64,000 nt of DNA from Pseudolabrys sp963742345 (GTDB lineage: Bacteria; Pseudomonadota; Alphaproteobacteria; Rhizobiales; Xanthobacteraceae): positions 1 to 64,000 of the forward strand of contig CAVULO010000008.1 in NCBI GenBank assembly GCA_963742345.1, read 5' to 3'. Positions 36,648 to 45,422 of the stretch are shown piece after piece. A program made the position numbers and the translations under genes. The notes below the pieces were generated by a model. It saw only the letters and a list, made by a program, of their open reading frames with translations. It did not search any database and was not told the origin of the DNA. The first letter of the stretch is position 1. The number at the start of each line of letters is the position of its first letter.

Positions 36648-38054
36648 ATGATACCGGTAATTATGTGCGGAGGAGCGGGGACGCGATTGTGGCCGGTCTC
36701 GCGGGAGAGCATGCCTAAGCAGTTCGTTCCGCTTGTCGAAGACCGATCGACATTTAAGCAGGTCCTTGATCGGATTAACGATGATGAAATTTTCGATCGG
36801 CCGATCGTCATTACTAACTCAGATTTCCGCTTCATTGTCGCCGAACAACTTCGCGAATGCGGTATTCAAGCGGATATCGTGCTTGAACCGATGCGGCGCG
36901 ATTCTGCTATGGCGGTTGCGGTCGCCGCGGCGCTGGCTTACCAGCGTAATCCGGAAGCACCGGTGCTGGTTCTTGCCGCCGATCACGTCGTGCGCAATTC
37001 CGTTGGCTTCAAAGGTGCATGTCGAGAGGCGAGCGCGGCTGTGAACGAAGGCCTCATCGTGACGTTTGGCATCAACCCAACTTGCCCAGCAACGAATTAC
37101 GGCTATATCAGGCCCGGCGCCAAGGTGAACGGCGGAGCGGCGCTTGCGGTCGAGGCCTTCGTGGAAAAACCGGACGCTGAGACCGCTGCCAGGTACATAG
37201 CCCAGAGTTATCTTTGGAACAGCGGCAATTTTGCGTTTCGCTCTGAGATTATGTTGAACGAAATTAGTCGCTTTGAGCCGGAAATCGCTAACGCTGCTCA
37301 GTCGGTAGTCAGCGGGATCGAACGCGATCTGGATTTTCTGCGCCTGCCCGCCGAGCAGTTTGGGCGGGCGCCGAAAAAATCAATCGATTACGCCGTCATG
37401 GAACGTACAGAGCGTGCTGCCGTCATTCCGGTCGATCTCGGCTGGTCTGACGTGGGAAGTTGGAGCACCGTCTGGGACGTTGTCAGTCATGACATTAACG
37501 GCAATGCGGCGAGAGGTCCTGTCGTTTTCCATAACAGCCGGAACAGCATGGCTTACTCGGACGACATGATACTCACGGCGGTGGTGGGACTTGAGGACAT
37601 CGTCGTGGTCGCGACGGGCGATGCGGTATTAGTCACCTCACGTGCCAGCGCGGAGCAGGTGAAGGGTCTGGTCGAGCAGTTGAAGGCGCAGAACAAACAG
37701 CAAGCCGTTCAGCATTTACGAATTTATCGACCATGGGGCTATTATCAAGGCGTTGATATTGGCTCCCGTTTCCAGGTGAAGCGTATCGTCGTGAAGCCGA
37801 ATGCCAAGCTCTCGCTGCAAAGGCACTTTCATCGAGCCGAGCATTGGGTGGTTGTCCGTGGGACAGGTGAGGTCACGATTGGGACAGAAATCCGCATTGT
37901 TCGAGAAAATGAATCGACCTACATCCCAATCGGTAGTGTACATCGCCTTGCCAATCCGGGCAAAATACCGTTGGAACTCATCGAGGTTCAAGTCGGCAGC
38001 TATCTCGGCGAGGACGACATCGTGCGTCTCTTTGATGAGTATGGTCGGAACTGA
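36648..38054 (+). CDS. manC: Mannose-1-phosphate guanylyltransferase/mannose-6-phosphate isomerase
   Basis: 468 residues, full length. N-terminal transferase: VIMCGGAGTRLWPVSRESMP, KQFVPL, VLVLAADHVV, FVEKPDAETAARY, YLWNSGNFAFRS. C-terminal cupin-type isomerase domain: HLRIYRPWGYYQGVDIGSRF, QVKRIVVKPNAKLSLQRHFH, RAEHWVVVRGTGEVTI, ENESTYIPIGSVHRLANPGK. The bifunctional type II enzyme makes GDP-mannose, the substrate of Gmd encoded upstream. No phosphomannomutase is in the window. Divergent from the GT2 gene across a 75-base gap that should hold both promoters. Confidence 0.93.
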   Translation: MIPVIMCGGAGTRLWPVSRESMPKQFVPLVEDRSTFKQVLDRINDDEIFDRPIVITNSDFRFIVAEQLRECGIQADIVLEPMRRDSAMAVAVAAALAYQRNPEAPVLVLAADHVVRNSVGFKGACREASAAVNEGLIVTFGINPTCPATNYGYIRPGAKVNGGAALAVEAFVEKPDAETAARYIAQSYLWNSGNFAFRSEIMLNEISRFEPEIANAAQSVVSGIERDLDFLRLPAEQFGRAPKKSIDYAVMERTERAAVIPVDLGWSDVGSWSTVWDVVSHDINGNAARGPVVFHNSRNSMAYSDDMILTAVVGLEDIVVVATGDAVLVTSRASAEQVKGLVEQLKAQNKQQAVQHLRIYRPWGYYQGVDIGSRFQVKRIVVKPNAKLSLQRHFHRAEHWVVVRGTGEVTIGTEIRIVRENESTYIPIGSVHRLANPGKIPLELIEVQVGSYLGEDDIVRLFDEYGRN

Positions 38055-38297
38055 GATCGGTCCATTCTAGCGGTGCTGGGGCTGAGTCGGCCGTGCAGGG
38101 CGGGTTAAACCCCTTTTGGTGGCTAACAATTTGCGGGGAGAGCCGCAGCGCAATTGTGATGCGAAATCCCGGCTCTTTTATTGAAGAGATCGGCGAAGCA
38201 CGGGTGCGCCAGCCGCAGCTGGGTCCACTCGGCTCTCAAGCCTAAGCGTCAGTGGCCGAAAGGCCGGGCGGATTAGAGGAACAATGGCCGAACCGCA

Positions 38298-39255
38298 ATG
38301 CGACGCCCTGCCGTTGACGTGATCATTGTAAATTGGAACGCTGGCGGTCAGCTCCTCGAGTGCTTAAACTCGTTTAAGGCTGTTGCAAAAGACGAAGTTA
38401 AGGTGGATTGTGGTCGATAATGCCTCAACTGACGGCTCGCTCAAGCTGCTCGATGGCCTTTTAGGCGATTTCCCGCTGAAAATCATCCGCAACGGCGAGA
38501 ACAGAGGATTCGCCGCAGCGTGCAACCAGGGCGCCGCCGGCTCAAGGGCCGATTTTCTCCTCTTTCTCAATCCGGACACGCGACTCACCCACGGCTGTTT
38601 GGAAAAGTCCATTGCGTTTTTCGGCGCCATGGGCTCCGAAAGCGTTGGCATCATCGGCATTCAGCTTGTCGACACCTCAGGAAAGGTCGCGCGCAATTGC
38701 GCGCGCCGGCCGACGGCTACAGCGATGATTGGTCAAAGTCTCGGGCTGGATCGGCTTTTGCCAGCGTACTTCCCGCCGCACTTCCTTTCAGAATGGCAAC
38801 ATGACGAGACGCGGATCGTTGATCAGGTGATGGGAGCGTTCTTGATGATCCGGCGCCCGCTGTTCGAGCTGCTAGGGGGATTCGACGAGCGGTTCTTTGT
38901 TTATTTCGAGGATCTTGATTTGGCGCTTCGCGCAAGCGCACTTGGCTGGACCAGCGTCTATCTTGCAGCAGCCCAAGCCTTTCATCGCGGCCACGGTACC
39001 ACAGACGCAGCCAAAGCGAAGCGTCTTTTCTACGTCACCCGCAGCCGGATTTTGTTCGCGTTTAAACATTTTCCGCGGCCGGCGGCGATCGCCGTTGCAA
39101 CGACAACTTTAGTGCTTGAACCTATGGCCCGGACGATGGCAGCCTTAATAAGAGGTCCCTCTGCCGAGCTGCCGGACATCTTACGAGGCTTTTCGGAGCT
39201 GTGGGCCGAGCTGCCCAAAATGCTGTGTGGACGTGGCCGGGTCCCCAATGCTTAA
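38298..39255 (+). pseudogene. GT2 glycosyltransferase (rhamnosyltransferase-like), one frameshift
   Basis: Starts at 38298 (RRPAVDVIIVNWNAGGQLLE). An extra base near 38399 ends this frame in a TAA; the next frame continues RWIVVDNASTDGSLKLL, NRGFAAACNQGAAGSRADFL, LFLNPDTRL, RIVDQVMGAFLMIRRPLFEL, GFDERFFVYFEDLDLALRAS, HRGHGTTDAAKAKRLFYVTR. All GT-A motifs are kept across both frames. Similar to rhamnosyltransferases of the WbbL type. A truncated protein could start at an internal codon near 38383 but would lack the first nucleotide-binding strand. Confidence 0.8.
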
Positions 39256-40387
39256 GATACTCGTACTCACTCGCTATGGTCGGCGCGGCGCCAGCAGCCG
39301 TGTGCGCTTTCTCCAGTTTTTGACAGCGCTCGGCACGCGCGGCATGTCGTTTTCAGTGCAGCCGTTTTTCGACGACGAGTATGTCTCTGGGCTTTACAGA
39401 GGAGAGCGCACGAGGGCGGGGAAAGTTCTAGCCGCCTATTTCAGACGCTTTCGCGCGCTTTCGTTCACGCGGCGCTATGATTTGATCTGGGTGGAAAAAG
39501 AGGCGCTGCCTTGGTTGCCGGCTGCTCTTGAGCTCGCTGCGATGCGTGGTACGCCCTATGTGGTTGATTTGGACGATGCTTGGTTCCACCGTTATGATCA
39601 AAACCCATCCCCGATTATACGAGGGCTCATGGGCGGCAAGATTGATGCCGTGATGCGCAATGCTGCGGTGGTTGTAGCCGGCAATGAATATTTGGCGAAT
39701 CGCGCCCGGCGTGCCGGAGCAAAACGGATCGAACTTATTCCCAGCGTAATTGATTTCGATCGTTACGATGGCGTCAATCCCGACACAAAGAGGCTCGAGT
39801 GCAAAATACCGATTGTAATTGGCTGGATCGGTACCCCAATTACCGTACACTATTTGGCGAGGATCGAGCAGGCTTTCCGCGCGATCTCAGCAGTCCGTTC
39901 AGTAGAGCTACGGGTGGTTGGGGCGTCCGCTCCCGCGGCGTTTGCCGGGTTGCCAGTCAGAGCCATCCCTTGGAATGAAGCGACAGAAATTGAAGCCATC
40001 CAATCTTTTGACATTGGTATCATGCCGCTCGACAACACAGAGTGGGAGCGCGGCAAATGCGCTTACAAGCTGCTGCAAGTCATGGCGGCTGGGCGACCTG
40101 TTGTTGCATCCCCGATCGGCGCAAACTGCAGCGTAGTCAGGGATGGCACTAATGGCTTTTTGGCTGATGGTACTAACAAATGGATAGAGGCATTGATTGC
40201 ATTGATTGATCACCCCGAGCTGCGGGTAAGAATTGGCCGGGAAGCATTGCAGACAGTTAAGGATCATTACACGATTGAGCGCGTCCTACCTAGATTGTCG
40301 GCTGTCCTTTCGGAAGCGGCGGCAGCGCGATCCCGTTCCAGTTCGATTGGCGAAAGTCCTCGCAGGACGTCGACGCCAGGATCGTGA
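39248..40387 (+). CDS. Glycosyltransferase, GT4-like
   Basis: 379 residues from ATG 39248 (MLKILVLTRYGRRGASSRVR), overlapping the previous stop by 8 bases. Motifs: LIWVEKEALPWLPAALE, YVVDLDDAWFHRYDQNPSPI, VVAGNEYLANRARRAGAKRI, IGWIGTPITVHYLARIEQAF, FDIGIMPLDNTEWERGKCAY, KLLQVMAAGRPVVASPIGAN. The E-x-G-x-C region here is ERGKCAYKLLQ, typical of this subgroup. The final 30 residues (RSRSSSIGESPRRTSTPGS) read over the front end of the nucleotidyltransferase relic and are not native, so the original C-terminus was cut by that junction. Confidence 0.8.
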   Translation: MLKILVLTRYGRRGASSRVRFLQFLTALGTRGMSFSVQPFFDDEYVSGLYRGERTRAGKVLAAYFRRFRALSFTRRYDLIWVEKEALPWLPAALELAAMRGTPYVVDLDDAWFHRYDQNPSPIIRGLMGGKIDAVMRNAAVVVAGNEYLANRARRAGAKRIELIPSVIDFDRYDGVNPDTKRLECKIPIVIGWIGTPITVHYLARIEQAFRAISAVRSVELRVVGASAPAAFAGLPVRAIPWNEATEIEAIQSFDIGIMPLDNTEWERGKCAYKLLQVMAAGRPVVASPIGANCSVVRDGTNGFLADGTNKWIEALIALIDHPELRVRIGREALQTVKDHYTIERVLPRLSAVLSEAAAARSRSSSIGESPRRTSTPGS

Positions 40388-40797
40388 GCGACGGGAGTCA
40401 CGGCCTGGTCATCCAAGCGGTCCGCGAAGCCGCCAAGAGGCTTGGTCTTTCCGCGTCTTGGCTGGACGAAAGCGTAGCCATGTACACCCGCCCGGGCGAG
40501 GGACATGTCGACCGCGTCTTGATCGGGCTTTACCCATCGCCCGAGCGGTTTGGGCTTCGTGTCATGGCGACCAAACCTGCCTATATTCTGGCAATGAAGC
40601 TGAAAGCCCTGGAACGCATGACTGCCGACGATCGCGACTACCGGGATGCGGTCAAGCTCGGCATCGCCTGCGGGGCGACCACGGCCGACGGGCTGCGCGA
40701 CGTTTTCCGGAAGTTCTTCCCTGACGAGGCGCTGCCGCTGGTGGCCGAACTGCGGCTCGGCGACCTCGCGCAAGCGATCCAGGTGGAGGCGGGCTAA
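40330..40797 (+). pseudogene. DUF6036-type nucleotidyltransferase, N-terminally truncated
   Basis: The family reading begins at about 40336 with FDWRKSSQDVDARIVSDG (the Asp-Val-Asp of the nucleotidyltransferase active site), then AVREAAKRLGLSASWLDESV, RPGEGHVDRVLIGLYPSP, LRVMATKPAYILAMKLKALE, DDRDYRDAVKLGIACG. About 30 residues at the start, including the G-S motif, are missing and replaced by the glycosyltransferase gene end. An in-frame GTG at 40384 is the only start left. These proteins are AbiEii-like toxins, paired with the next gene. Confidence 0.7.
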
Positions 40798-40812
40798 AGG
40801 CCCGGCCAAAGG

Positions 40813-41292
40813 ATGGCGCGTCCCCAATCCCTGGCGGAGGTGGCCGCGGTGGCGCGGGCGAATCGGTCCGATTTCGCCATGGCGCTCGACGAGTTCGTCG
40901 ACGAGTTCTATCTCGATCACCCGGACAAGGCGGCACAGCAGGTTCGCCTCGACCCTGTCCCTGAGCCGGTCGGCGTTCCGCTGGCCGATGCTTGGATCGG
41001 CGCGGCGGGCGAACACCTCGCGCTGCGCTGGGGGCTGCGCATTCCGGATTGGACGCAGCGCGCGGTGCATTTCGCGCTGGAAGAGCCGCACTTCCTGCCG
41101 GACGCTCGGGCGCTGCGCGGCCTCATCATCGTCGAAAGCCCGCCGGCCTTCCGCGCGCGGCTCATCTTCACCCGAGTAGAGCCACTGGCCCGCGCCCGCT
41201 TCCCGCGCGATGCGCCGCGGGCGCAGGTGCCGCTCGCATGGCCACCGTCCGCGGAGAGCGCAGAGAGCCCGCCCGGAAACCGCCCCGAATAG
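40813..41292 (+). CDS. Probable partner (antitoxin-like) of the nucleotidyltransferase
   Basis: 159 residues, 15 bases after the nucleotidyltransferase. MARPQSLAEVAAVARANRSD, FAMALDEFVDEFYLDHPDKA, DAWIGAAGEHLALRWGLRIP, DARALRGLIIVESPPAFRAR, LIFTRVEPLARARFP. This protein type appears next to DUF6036 nucleotidyltransferases in Rhizobiales, which suggests a toxin-antitoxin-like pair. No enzyme motif. If the upstream toxin is dead, this is an orphan partner. Confidence 0.65.
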   Translation: MARPQSLAEVAAVARANRSDFAMALDEFVDEFYLDHPDKAAQQVRLDPVPEPVGVPLADAWIGAAGEHLALRWGLRIPDWTQRAVHFALEEPHFLPDARALRGLIIVESPPAFRARLIFTRVEPLARARFPRDAPRAQVPLAWPPSAESAESPPGNRPE

Positions 41293-41718
41293 CCCCTCAT
41301 GGTGCGAAAGACCTTCGAGGTTCCAAGCAACATCTCGCTCCTGTTCCGTCATCCAGTTCTGCGGCGGATGGCCGCCCCCTCGACGGTTGCGTTGAAAGAG
41401 GTGATCCCGCTTTGCGGGACAGAATGGCGACTTGGCTAGTGCGGATTCTGGCTTGGATTACGCCGCCTCCCATCGTCTGGGCAGGGTTTCCACACCAGGC
41501 CCCTTCAATTTTCACACGCCTACTTGAGGTCTGAATAGCCGCAGAATCGTCGACTCCAACGGCGAGACGATTAGGCACCTTGTGCCGCGCGCCGGCTGCG
41601 GACCGCGCGCGTCACTGTAGTGCGGTGATCTTGACCCTCCACAATCAGGGGCTTGCATTTCCGGGGTGATCTTCCATAAATATGGGTTTACGGTTTTATG
41701 CCAATTTGGGGTCGTGCG
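41293..41718. other. Gap between toxin-antitoxin units
   Basis: About 425 bases. A 46-codon frame (41299-41439, MVRKTFEVPSNISLLFRHPV) is open but unsupported. The right part is more AT-rich (ATAAATATGGGTTTACGG near 41675-41694) and should contain the vapBC promoter. Confidence 0.4.
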
Positions 41719-41979
41719 GTGAAGACCACAGTTGAAGTTTCGGATGATCTCTACCGCCGGGCCAAGTCGGAGGCGGCGCTGCGTGGCCGCAAGCTCAAGG
41801 ATCTGGTTGAGGAAGGGTTACGGCTGGTGCTCGAAACTCCACGCGACACGCATAAGCGTCACAGCCTCGCGGAGCTGTTGAAGGGGGCACGGGGAGTGGT
41901 GAATTCTGGGATTGCGGACCTCGCATCCAATCCCGATCATCTCAAGGGGTTCGGTCGCGGTGCGCAGCGCCATCGTTGA
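41719..41979 (+). CDS. Antitoxin of a type II (VapBC) module
   Basis: 86 residues from a GTG at 41719: KTTVEVSDDLYRRAKSEAAL, RGRKLKDLVEEGLRLVLETP. The first half is a ribbon-helix-helix DNA-binding domain that represses the operon; the C-terminal half (HSLAELLKGARGVVNSGIAD) is the toxin-binding tail. It overlaps the toxin start by 20 bases. Confidence 0.85.
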   Translation: MKTTVEVSDDLYRRAKSEAALRGRKLKDLVEEGLRLVLETPRDTHKRHSLAELLKGARGVVNSGIADLASNPDHLKGFGRGAQRHR

Positions 41980-42379
41980 TACTGGACCATTGGTCGCTTT
42001 TCTCGACCGGTCAGAACAGCATCACCGCTGGGTAGTCGAGAAGATCGAGGAGTTGGATTCGCCGCTGCTCGTTTGTGAGCCGGTGCTGGCCGAGGCGATG
42101 CATCTGCTCGCACGGTTTCCGAGGGGGCAGGATGCACTGTTCAGACTTCTCGAAAATGGTGCACTACGGATCGCATTCCGCATAGAGCAGCATGTCCCCG
42201 CCCTGCTAAAGCTGCATCACAAATATCGGGACAGACCGATGTCTCTCGCCGATGCCTGCATCGTGCGGATGGCGGAGATCCACGAGCGTCACGCCGTGTT
42301 AACGCTCGATTCCGATTTCACAGTCTATCGCAAATCTGGCCGCGTTCCGCTTGAGCTCATTCATCCAGCGCAGGGTTAG
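41960..42379 (+). CDS. PIN-domain toxin (VapC)
   Basis: 139 residues from a GTG at 41960. PIN residues: first Asp in SAIVDTGPLVAFLDRSE, Glu in CEPVLAEAMHLLARF, Asp in MSLADACIVRMAE and last Asp in AVLTLDSDFTVYRKSGR. A Mg-dependent RNase of the VapC type, kept silent by the overlapping antitoxin. Complete. Confidence 0.88.
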   Translation: MRSAIVDTGPLVAFLDRSEQHHRWVVEKIEELDSPLLVCEPVLAEAMHLLARFPRGQDALFRLLENGALRIAFRIEQHVPALLKLHHKYRDRPMSLADACIVRMAEIHERHAVLTLDSDFTVYRKSGRVPLELIHPAQG

Positions 42380-42469
42380 TCGTCTATTTCCCGTGGTCTG
42401 CACGCGAGCCGCTGATGGCCGCCCGCATCGCAGGCGCCGACGTTGCGTGACAGCCCGATGGAAGAGCTT

Positions 42470-42709
42470 GGATGAGCGCTGCCCATTTTTCCGAAGTTGT
42501 CGGCAGCGGATGCGTCTCCAACCACGGCGCACGGGCAGTGACGGTCGGATCAATCCCAGCCTTTCTCTACCTTCCGACTTCATCGCCACAGCGGTGGACA
42601 GCGGTGGACCTCGCGATGATGGCCCGGCACAGCGGCACGGTGAACCCATCGCTGACCAGACGCCCAGCCCTTCGCCTCGCGCAGCACCCTGCGCTCGGGC
42701 GGCCGACCA
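42470..42709 (-). pseudogene. Tail fragment of an ERF-HNH gene
   Basis: On the minus strand, in changing frames: VSDGFTVPLC, EVHRCGDEV-like residues, then GIDPTVTARAPWLETHPLPT. These match, in order, the C-terminal part of the ERF-HNH pseudogene at 44152-45422, but nothing upstream of it remains. A third locus touched by the recombination cassette. Confidence 0.7.
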
Positions 42710-43012
42710 CTACACGGCTACCTTAAGTTTGAGCCCGAGCGCACGCATGACTTTCAGGACGGTTGCGAATTTCGGGTTTCCCTCGATCGAAAGCGCCTTG
42801 TAAAGGCTCTCTCGTCCAAGGCCCGCCGCCTGCACTATTTGTGACATGCCCTTGGCGCGAGCGACATCGCCTAAAGCCGCAGCCACCAAGGCTGGGTCGC
42901 CGTCTTCGAACACGGCTTCTAAGTAATGAGCGATGTCCTTATTGGTCTTCAAAGAGGAGGCAGAGTGCCAGGGTATGGTCTTGATCCTCGGTTTGAATTT
43001 TGGTCTGCTCAT
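42710..43012 (-). CDS. Addiction-module antidote protein (HigA-like), orphan
   Basis: 100 residues from ATG 43012. AHYLEAVFEDGDPALVAAAL, GDVARAKGMSQIVQAAGLGR, ESLYKALSIEGNPKFATVLK, VMRALGLKLKVAV: the small antidote family with a XRE-type helix-turn-helix. Its toxin partner should precede it on the minus strand, and only its last residues remain (43023-43070). The antidote is intact, so it may now act only as a DNA-binding regulator. Confidence 0.85.
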   Translation of the reverse strand: MSRPKFKPRIKTIPWHSASSLKTNKDIAHYLEAVFEDGDPALVAAALGDVARAKGMSQIVQAAGLGRESLYKALSIEGNPKFATVLKVMRALGLKLKVAV

Positions 43013-43022
43013 GCCTGTGCTC

Positions 43023-43070
43023 CTAAAGGTAGCGCGCAAGTGTGATCGCCATCGCGATATCCACGACGTA
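43023..43070 (-). pseudogene. C-terminal remnant of a RelE/HigB-like toxin
   Basis: On the minus strand directly before the antidote gene the reading DIAMAITLARYL ends in TAG at 43023-43025. This is the standard end of the RelE-like addiction toxin paired with this antidote family (DIA-AI-LAREL). Everything upstream is replaced by the start of the FkbM gene. Confidence 0.7.
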
Positions 43071-43086
43071 CAGGACGCTAATACAC

Positions 43087-43815
43087 TTGATACAAGTTTT
43101 CACAGCAGTCCGTGCCATATTTCCCGACGAAGATGAAGTCTGGCTAAAGGAAGACTTCTTCCGCAGTACCCAGCGCGGCTTCTTCGTGGACGTCGGGGCG
43201 TTCGAGCCGATCGAGGGCTCACAGTCCTATGCGCTCGAGCAACGCGGTTGGAACGGAGTACTGATCGAGCCACAACCCGACGTTGCAGCCAGACCGCGGA
43301 ACCAGCGGCGAGTGCCGGTTTACGAGGTGGCTTGTTCGTCGCCCGCTAGCTCAGGCAAGCTGCTTCCGCTGCACGTTGGCGGCGGTATGCATGCCTCGCT
43401 GCGAGAGGATTACTACATCGCAGGCTTCAAGAATCGGAAGCTTGCGACCGTCCAGGTCAAGATCCGCACCCTCGACGATATTTTAACGGAGGTCGGGGCG
43501 CCGATACCGATCGATTTCGTCTCGATCGATGTCGAATTCCATGAGATCGAAGTACTGGACGGCTTCGACCTCGAGCGCTGGCGTCCACGTCTCATCCTGA
43601 TTGAGGATGTCGCCGCGGGCCTGCAACTCCACCGATACCTGCGGAGACGTGGTTACAAGTGGGTGCGCCGCACCGGGCTAAACGGCTGGTATGTCCCGGA
43701 GGATATGCCCGTATCCGTGAGCCTGTTCGGCCGGTGGCAGTTCATCCGGAAGCACATCCTCGGCGTGCCGTTTCGCAGACTGCGCGATGCCAAGCGAAGA
43801 TGGGTCCGCCAATAA
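43087..43815 (+). CDS. FkbM-family methyltransferase
   Basis: About 242 residues. A TTG at 43087 is the most likely start; a GTG at 43042 lies over the toxin remnant. Core: DEDEVWLKEDFFRSTQRGFF, VDVGAFEPIEGSQSYALEQR, GWNGVLIEPQPDVAA (the SAM-binding acid), KIRTLDDILTEVGAPIPIDF, VSIDVEFHEIEVLDGFDLER. A short C-terminal extension (FIRKHILGVPFRRLRDAKRR) is basic. FkbM methyltransferases O-methylate sugars, so it fits the polysaccharide locus 3 kb away and could modify its glycan. Confidence 0.82.
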   Translation: MIQVFTAVRAIFPDEDEVWLKEDFFRSTQRGFFVDVGAFEPIEGSQSYALEQRGWNGVLIEPQPDVAARPRNQRRVPVYEVACSSPASSGKLLPLHVGGGMHASLREDYYIAGFKNRKLATVQVKIRTLDDILTEVGAPIPIDFVSIDVEFHEIEVLDGFDLERWRPRLILIEDVAAGLQLHRYLRRRGYKWVRRTGLNGWYVPEDMPVSVSLFGRWQFIRKHILGVPFRRLRDAKRRWVRQ

Positions 43816-44024
43816 TGAAGTTACGCGGTCATCGCACGCAGGGGGCGAGATGGCCCGCGGAAGGGCACCAGGAAGGACCCGAACAATCATATTCGCATCG
43901 CGCAAGACCGACGCCCAGGTCGCCGGCGGGCGCGCAAGTGCTCACTTCCCAGACCATGCAGGAACTCGGCAAGAAGTTGCGGAAACAGGTGCAGCAGGCG
44001 ACGGCGGGAAAAGAGGTCAACTGA
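43815..44024 (+). CDS. Small frame overlapping the FkbM stop, uncertain
   Basis: An ATG at 43815 overlaps the FkbM stop (TAATG) and opens 69 codons with a basic Pro-rich middle and the end TSQTMQELGKKLRKQVQQAT. The overlap suggests coupling, but the composition is odd. Could be chance. Confidence 0.25.
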   Translation: MKLRGHRTQGARWPAEGHQEGPEQSYSHRARPTPRSPAGAQVLTSQTMQELGKKLRKQVQQATAGKEVN

Positions 44025-44151
44025 GACGCGAAGATCTCAGTTTGACGAACTTCAATCACGGTTTAAGTATCCTGTAGGATACATAAGTCAATGCATCGAC
44101 CGTACCCGGGTTTATCGAACCGAGGTATTGCCTTCGTTGTGGAATTCGAGG

Positions 44152-45422
44152 CTAGTTTGCTGACCGGCGGATCACCCTCGCCATTTTTTTGATCGGTACC
44201 GAAGGCGGCGCGGGAGCCGTGCCTTCCACTGTGTCCGAAATTGCTGGCAGCGGATGCGTCTCCAACCACAGCGCACGAGCAGTGACGGTCGGATCAATCG
44301 CCAGCCTTCCTCCACCATGCGACTTCATCGCTGCAACGGTGGACCTCGCGATGATGGCCCCGGCACAGCGGCACGGTGAACTCATCGCTGACCTTGCGCC
44401 CGAGCGCTGCGGTGCTGCGCGAAGCGCAGGTGGTGAGCATCCGCGGGTTGCCGGCCGCAAATCAGGCAGGGCTGCTTGGCCACGGCCTTGACGTGGGTTC
44501 GGTCGCGAAGGCGGCGCGGCTCCGGAACAGGCCAGCACGGCTCTTATCGATGCCTCGGCAGCGGCGGTCCGATGCGCTCCTGGCTGCCGCTTCGATGCGG
44601 ACGACGTGCTGAGGCCGATGCTGCGTTCCGGCTGGGCGTGTACCGCGTCGTGCCAGCACCGCGCTTGCAAGCGTCGCCAGCTCTGGCGTGGAAGGCATCT
44701 TCGACGTGCCGGCGTCGGCTTCGGTCAAGTCTGTTCTTGGCGGCCAGGATTCCGATGCGCCCAGACGGCGGCGTCGTCAGCCGAAGCCAATTGTCGTTGA
44801 GTTCGCCGACAAGCTCGATCGCGCAATGCGGCCGATGCCTCGGGTCCGAGGATTGGGTTTGCGGGATGCGCAGGACGATCTTTCTGCACCGCGGACGAGA
44901 TGTCGTTGAACGGGATGGCCGTTGGCCGCCGTTCAGCCGACCATTCTCATTCGCGCCGGCTTCGCAGGCCGCCGACGTCGGTGGCGTCGGCGTCGCCAGA
45001 TCGGGCGCGTCGAGATCGTCCTCGCCGGCAATGCCGACCAGCGTGAACAGGGCATAGCGGCGCGCATAGGTCAGCGCCGCTCCCATCCGGTGCGGGGTCG
45101 CGGTCTCGCTGACGGCGCAGACCGGCCAGTCCGAGGCGATCCATTCCCCGGAGGCATGCGCCAGCACGGTGGTGAGATTGACGATGCCGGCGGTCTGGTC
45201 GATCGCGGTGGTCTGCACGGTCGCGATCTCATGCTGGCCTAAGGTCTTGCGCACGATGTCGAGCCCGCTCGACAGCGGGGCATAGCGAAACGACCGCTCG
45301 GCCTCGCCGGGCCATTCGGCCGGATGGTCGCCACCAGCGATTTCTCCGGATTGATCAGCTCGGCTTGCGCCTTGGCCAGGGCAGCCGCCAGGCTGCGCAA
45401 TCGATTCACTGGACCGCTGCAT
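44152..45422 (-). pseudogene. ERF annealase with C-terminal HNH-like domain, decayed second copy
   Basis: Start at 45422 (MQRSSESI). A one-base gain and a compensating loss scramble about 30 residues, then ERSFRYAPLSSGLDIVRKTL, ASGEWIASDWPVCAVSETAT, GAALTYARRYALFTLVGIAG. Further left, in changing frames, are HPANPILGPEASAALRDR, HVKAVAKQPCLICGRQPADA, HHLRFAQHR, LGRKVSDEFTVPLCRGHHRE, VHRC, and IDPTVTARALWLETHPLPAI ending at 44152. The CLIC-x-HH-x-LCRGHH-x-VH pattern is a zinc-binding HNH-like (DUF968-like) domain. It shows that the family is an ERF joined to a predicted nuclease. Too many indels to be active. Confidence 0.8.

Noticed and set aside
40267..41352. 361-codon frame opposite the nucleotidyltransferase pair
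   Set aside because: Arginine/histidine-rich composition and no motif; the plus-strand genes match families.
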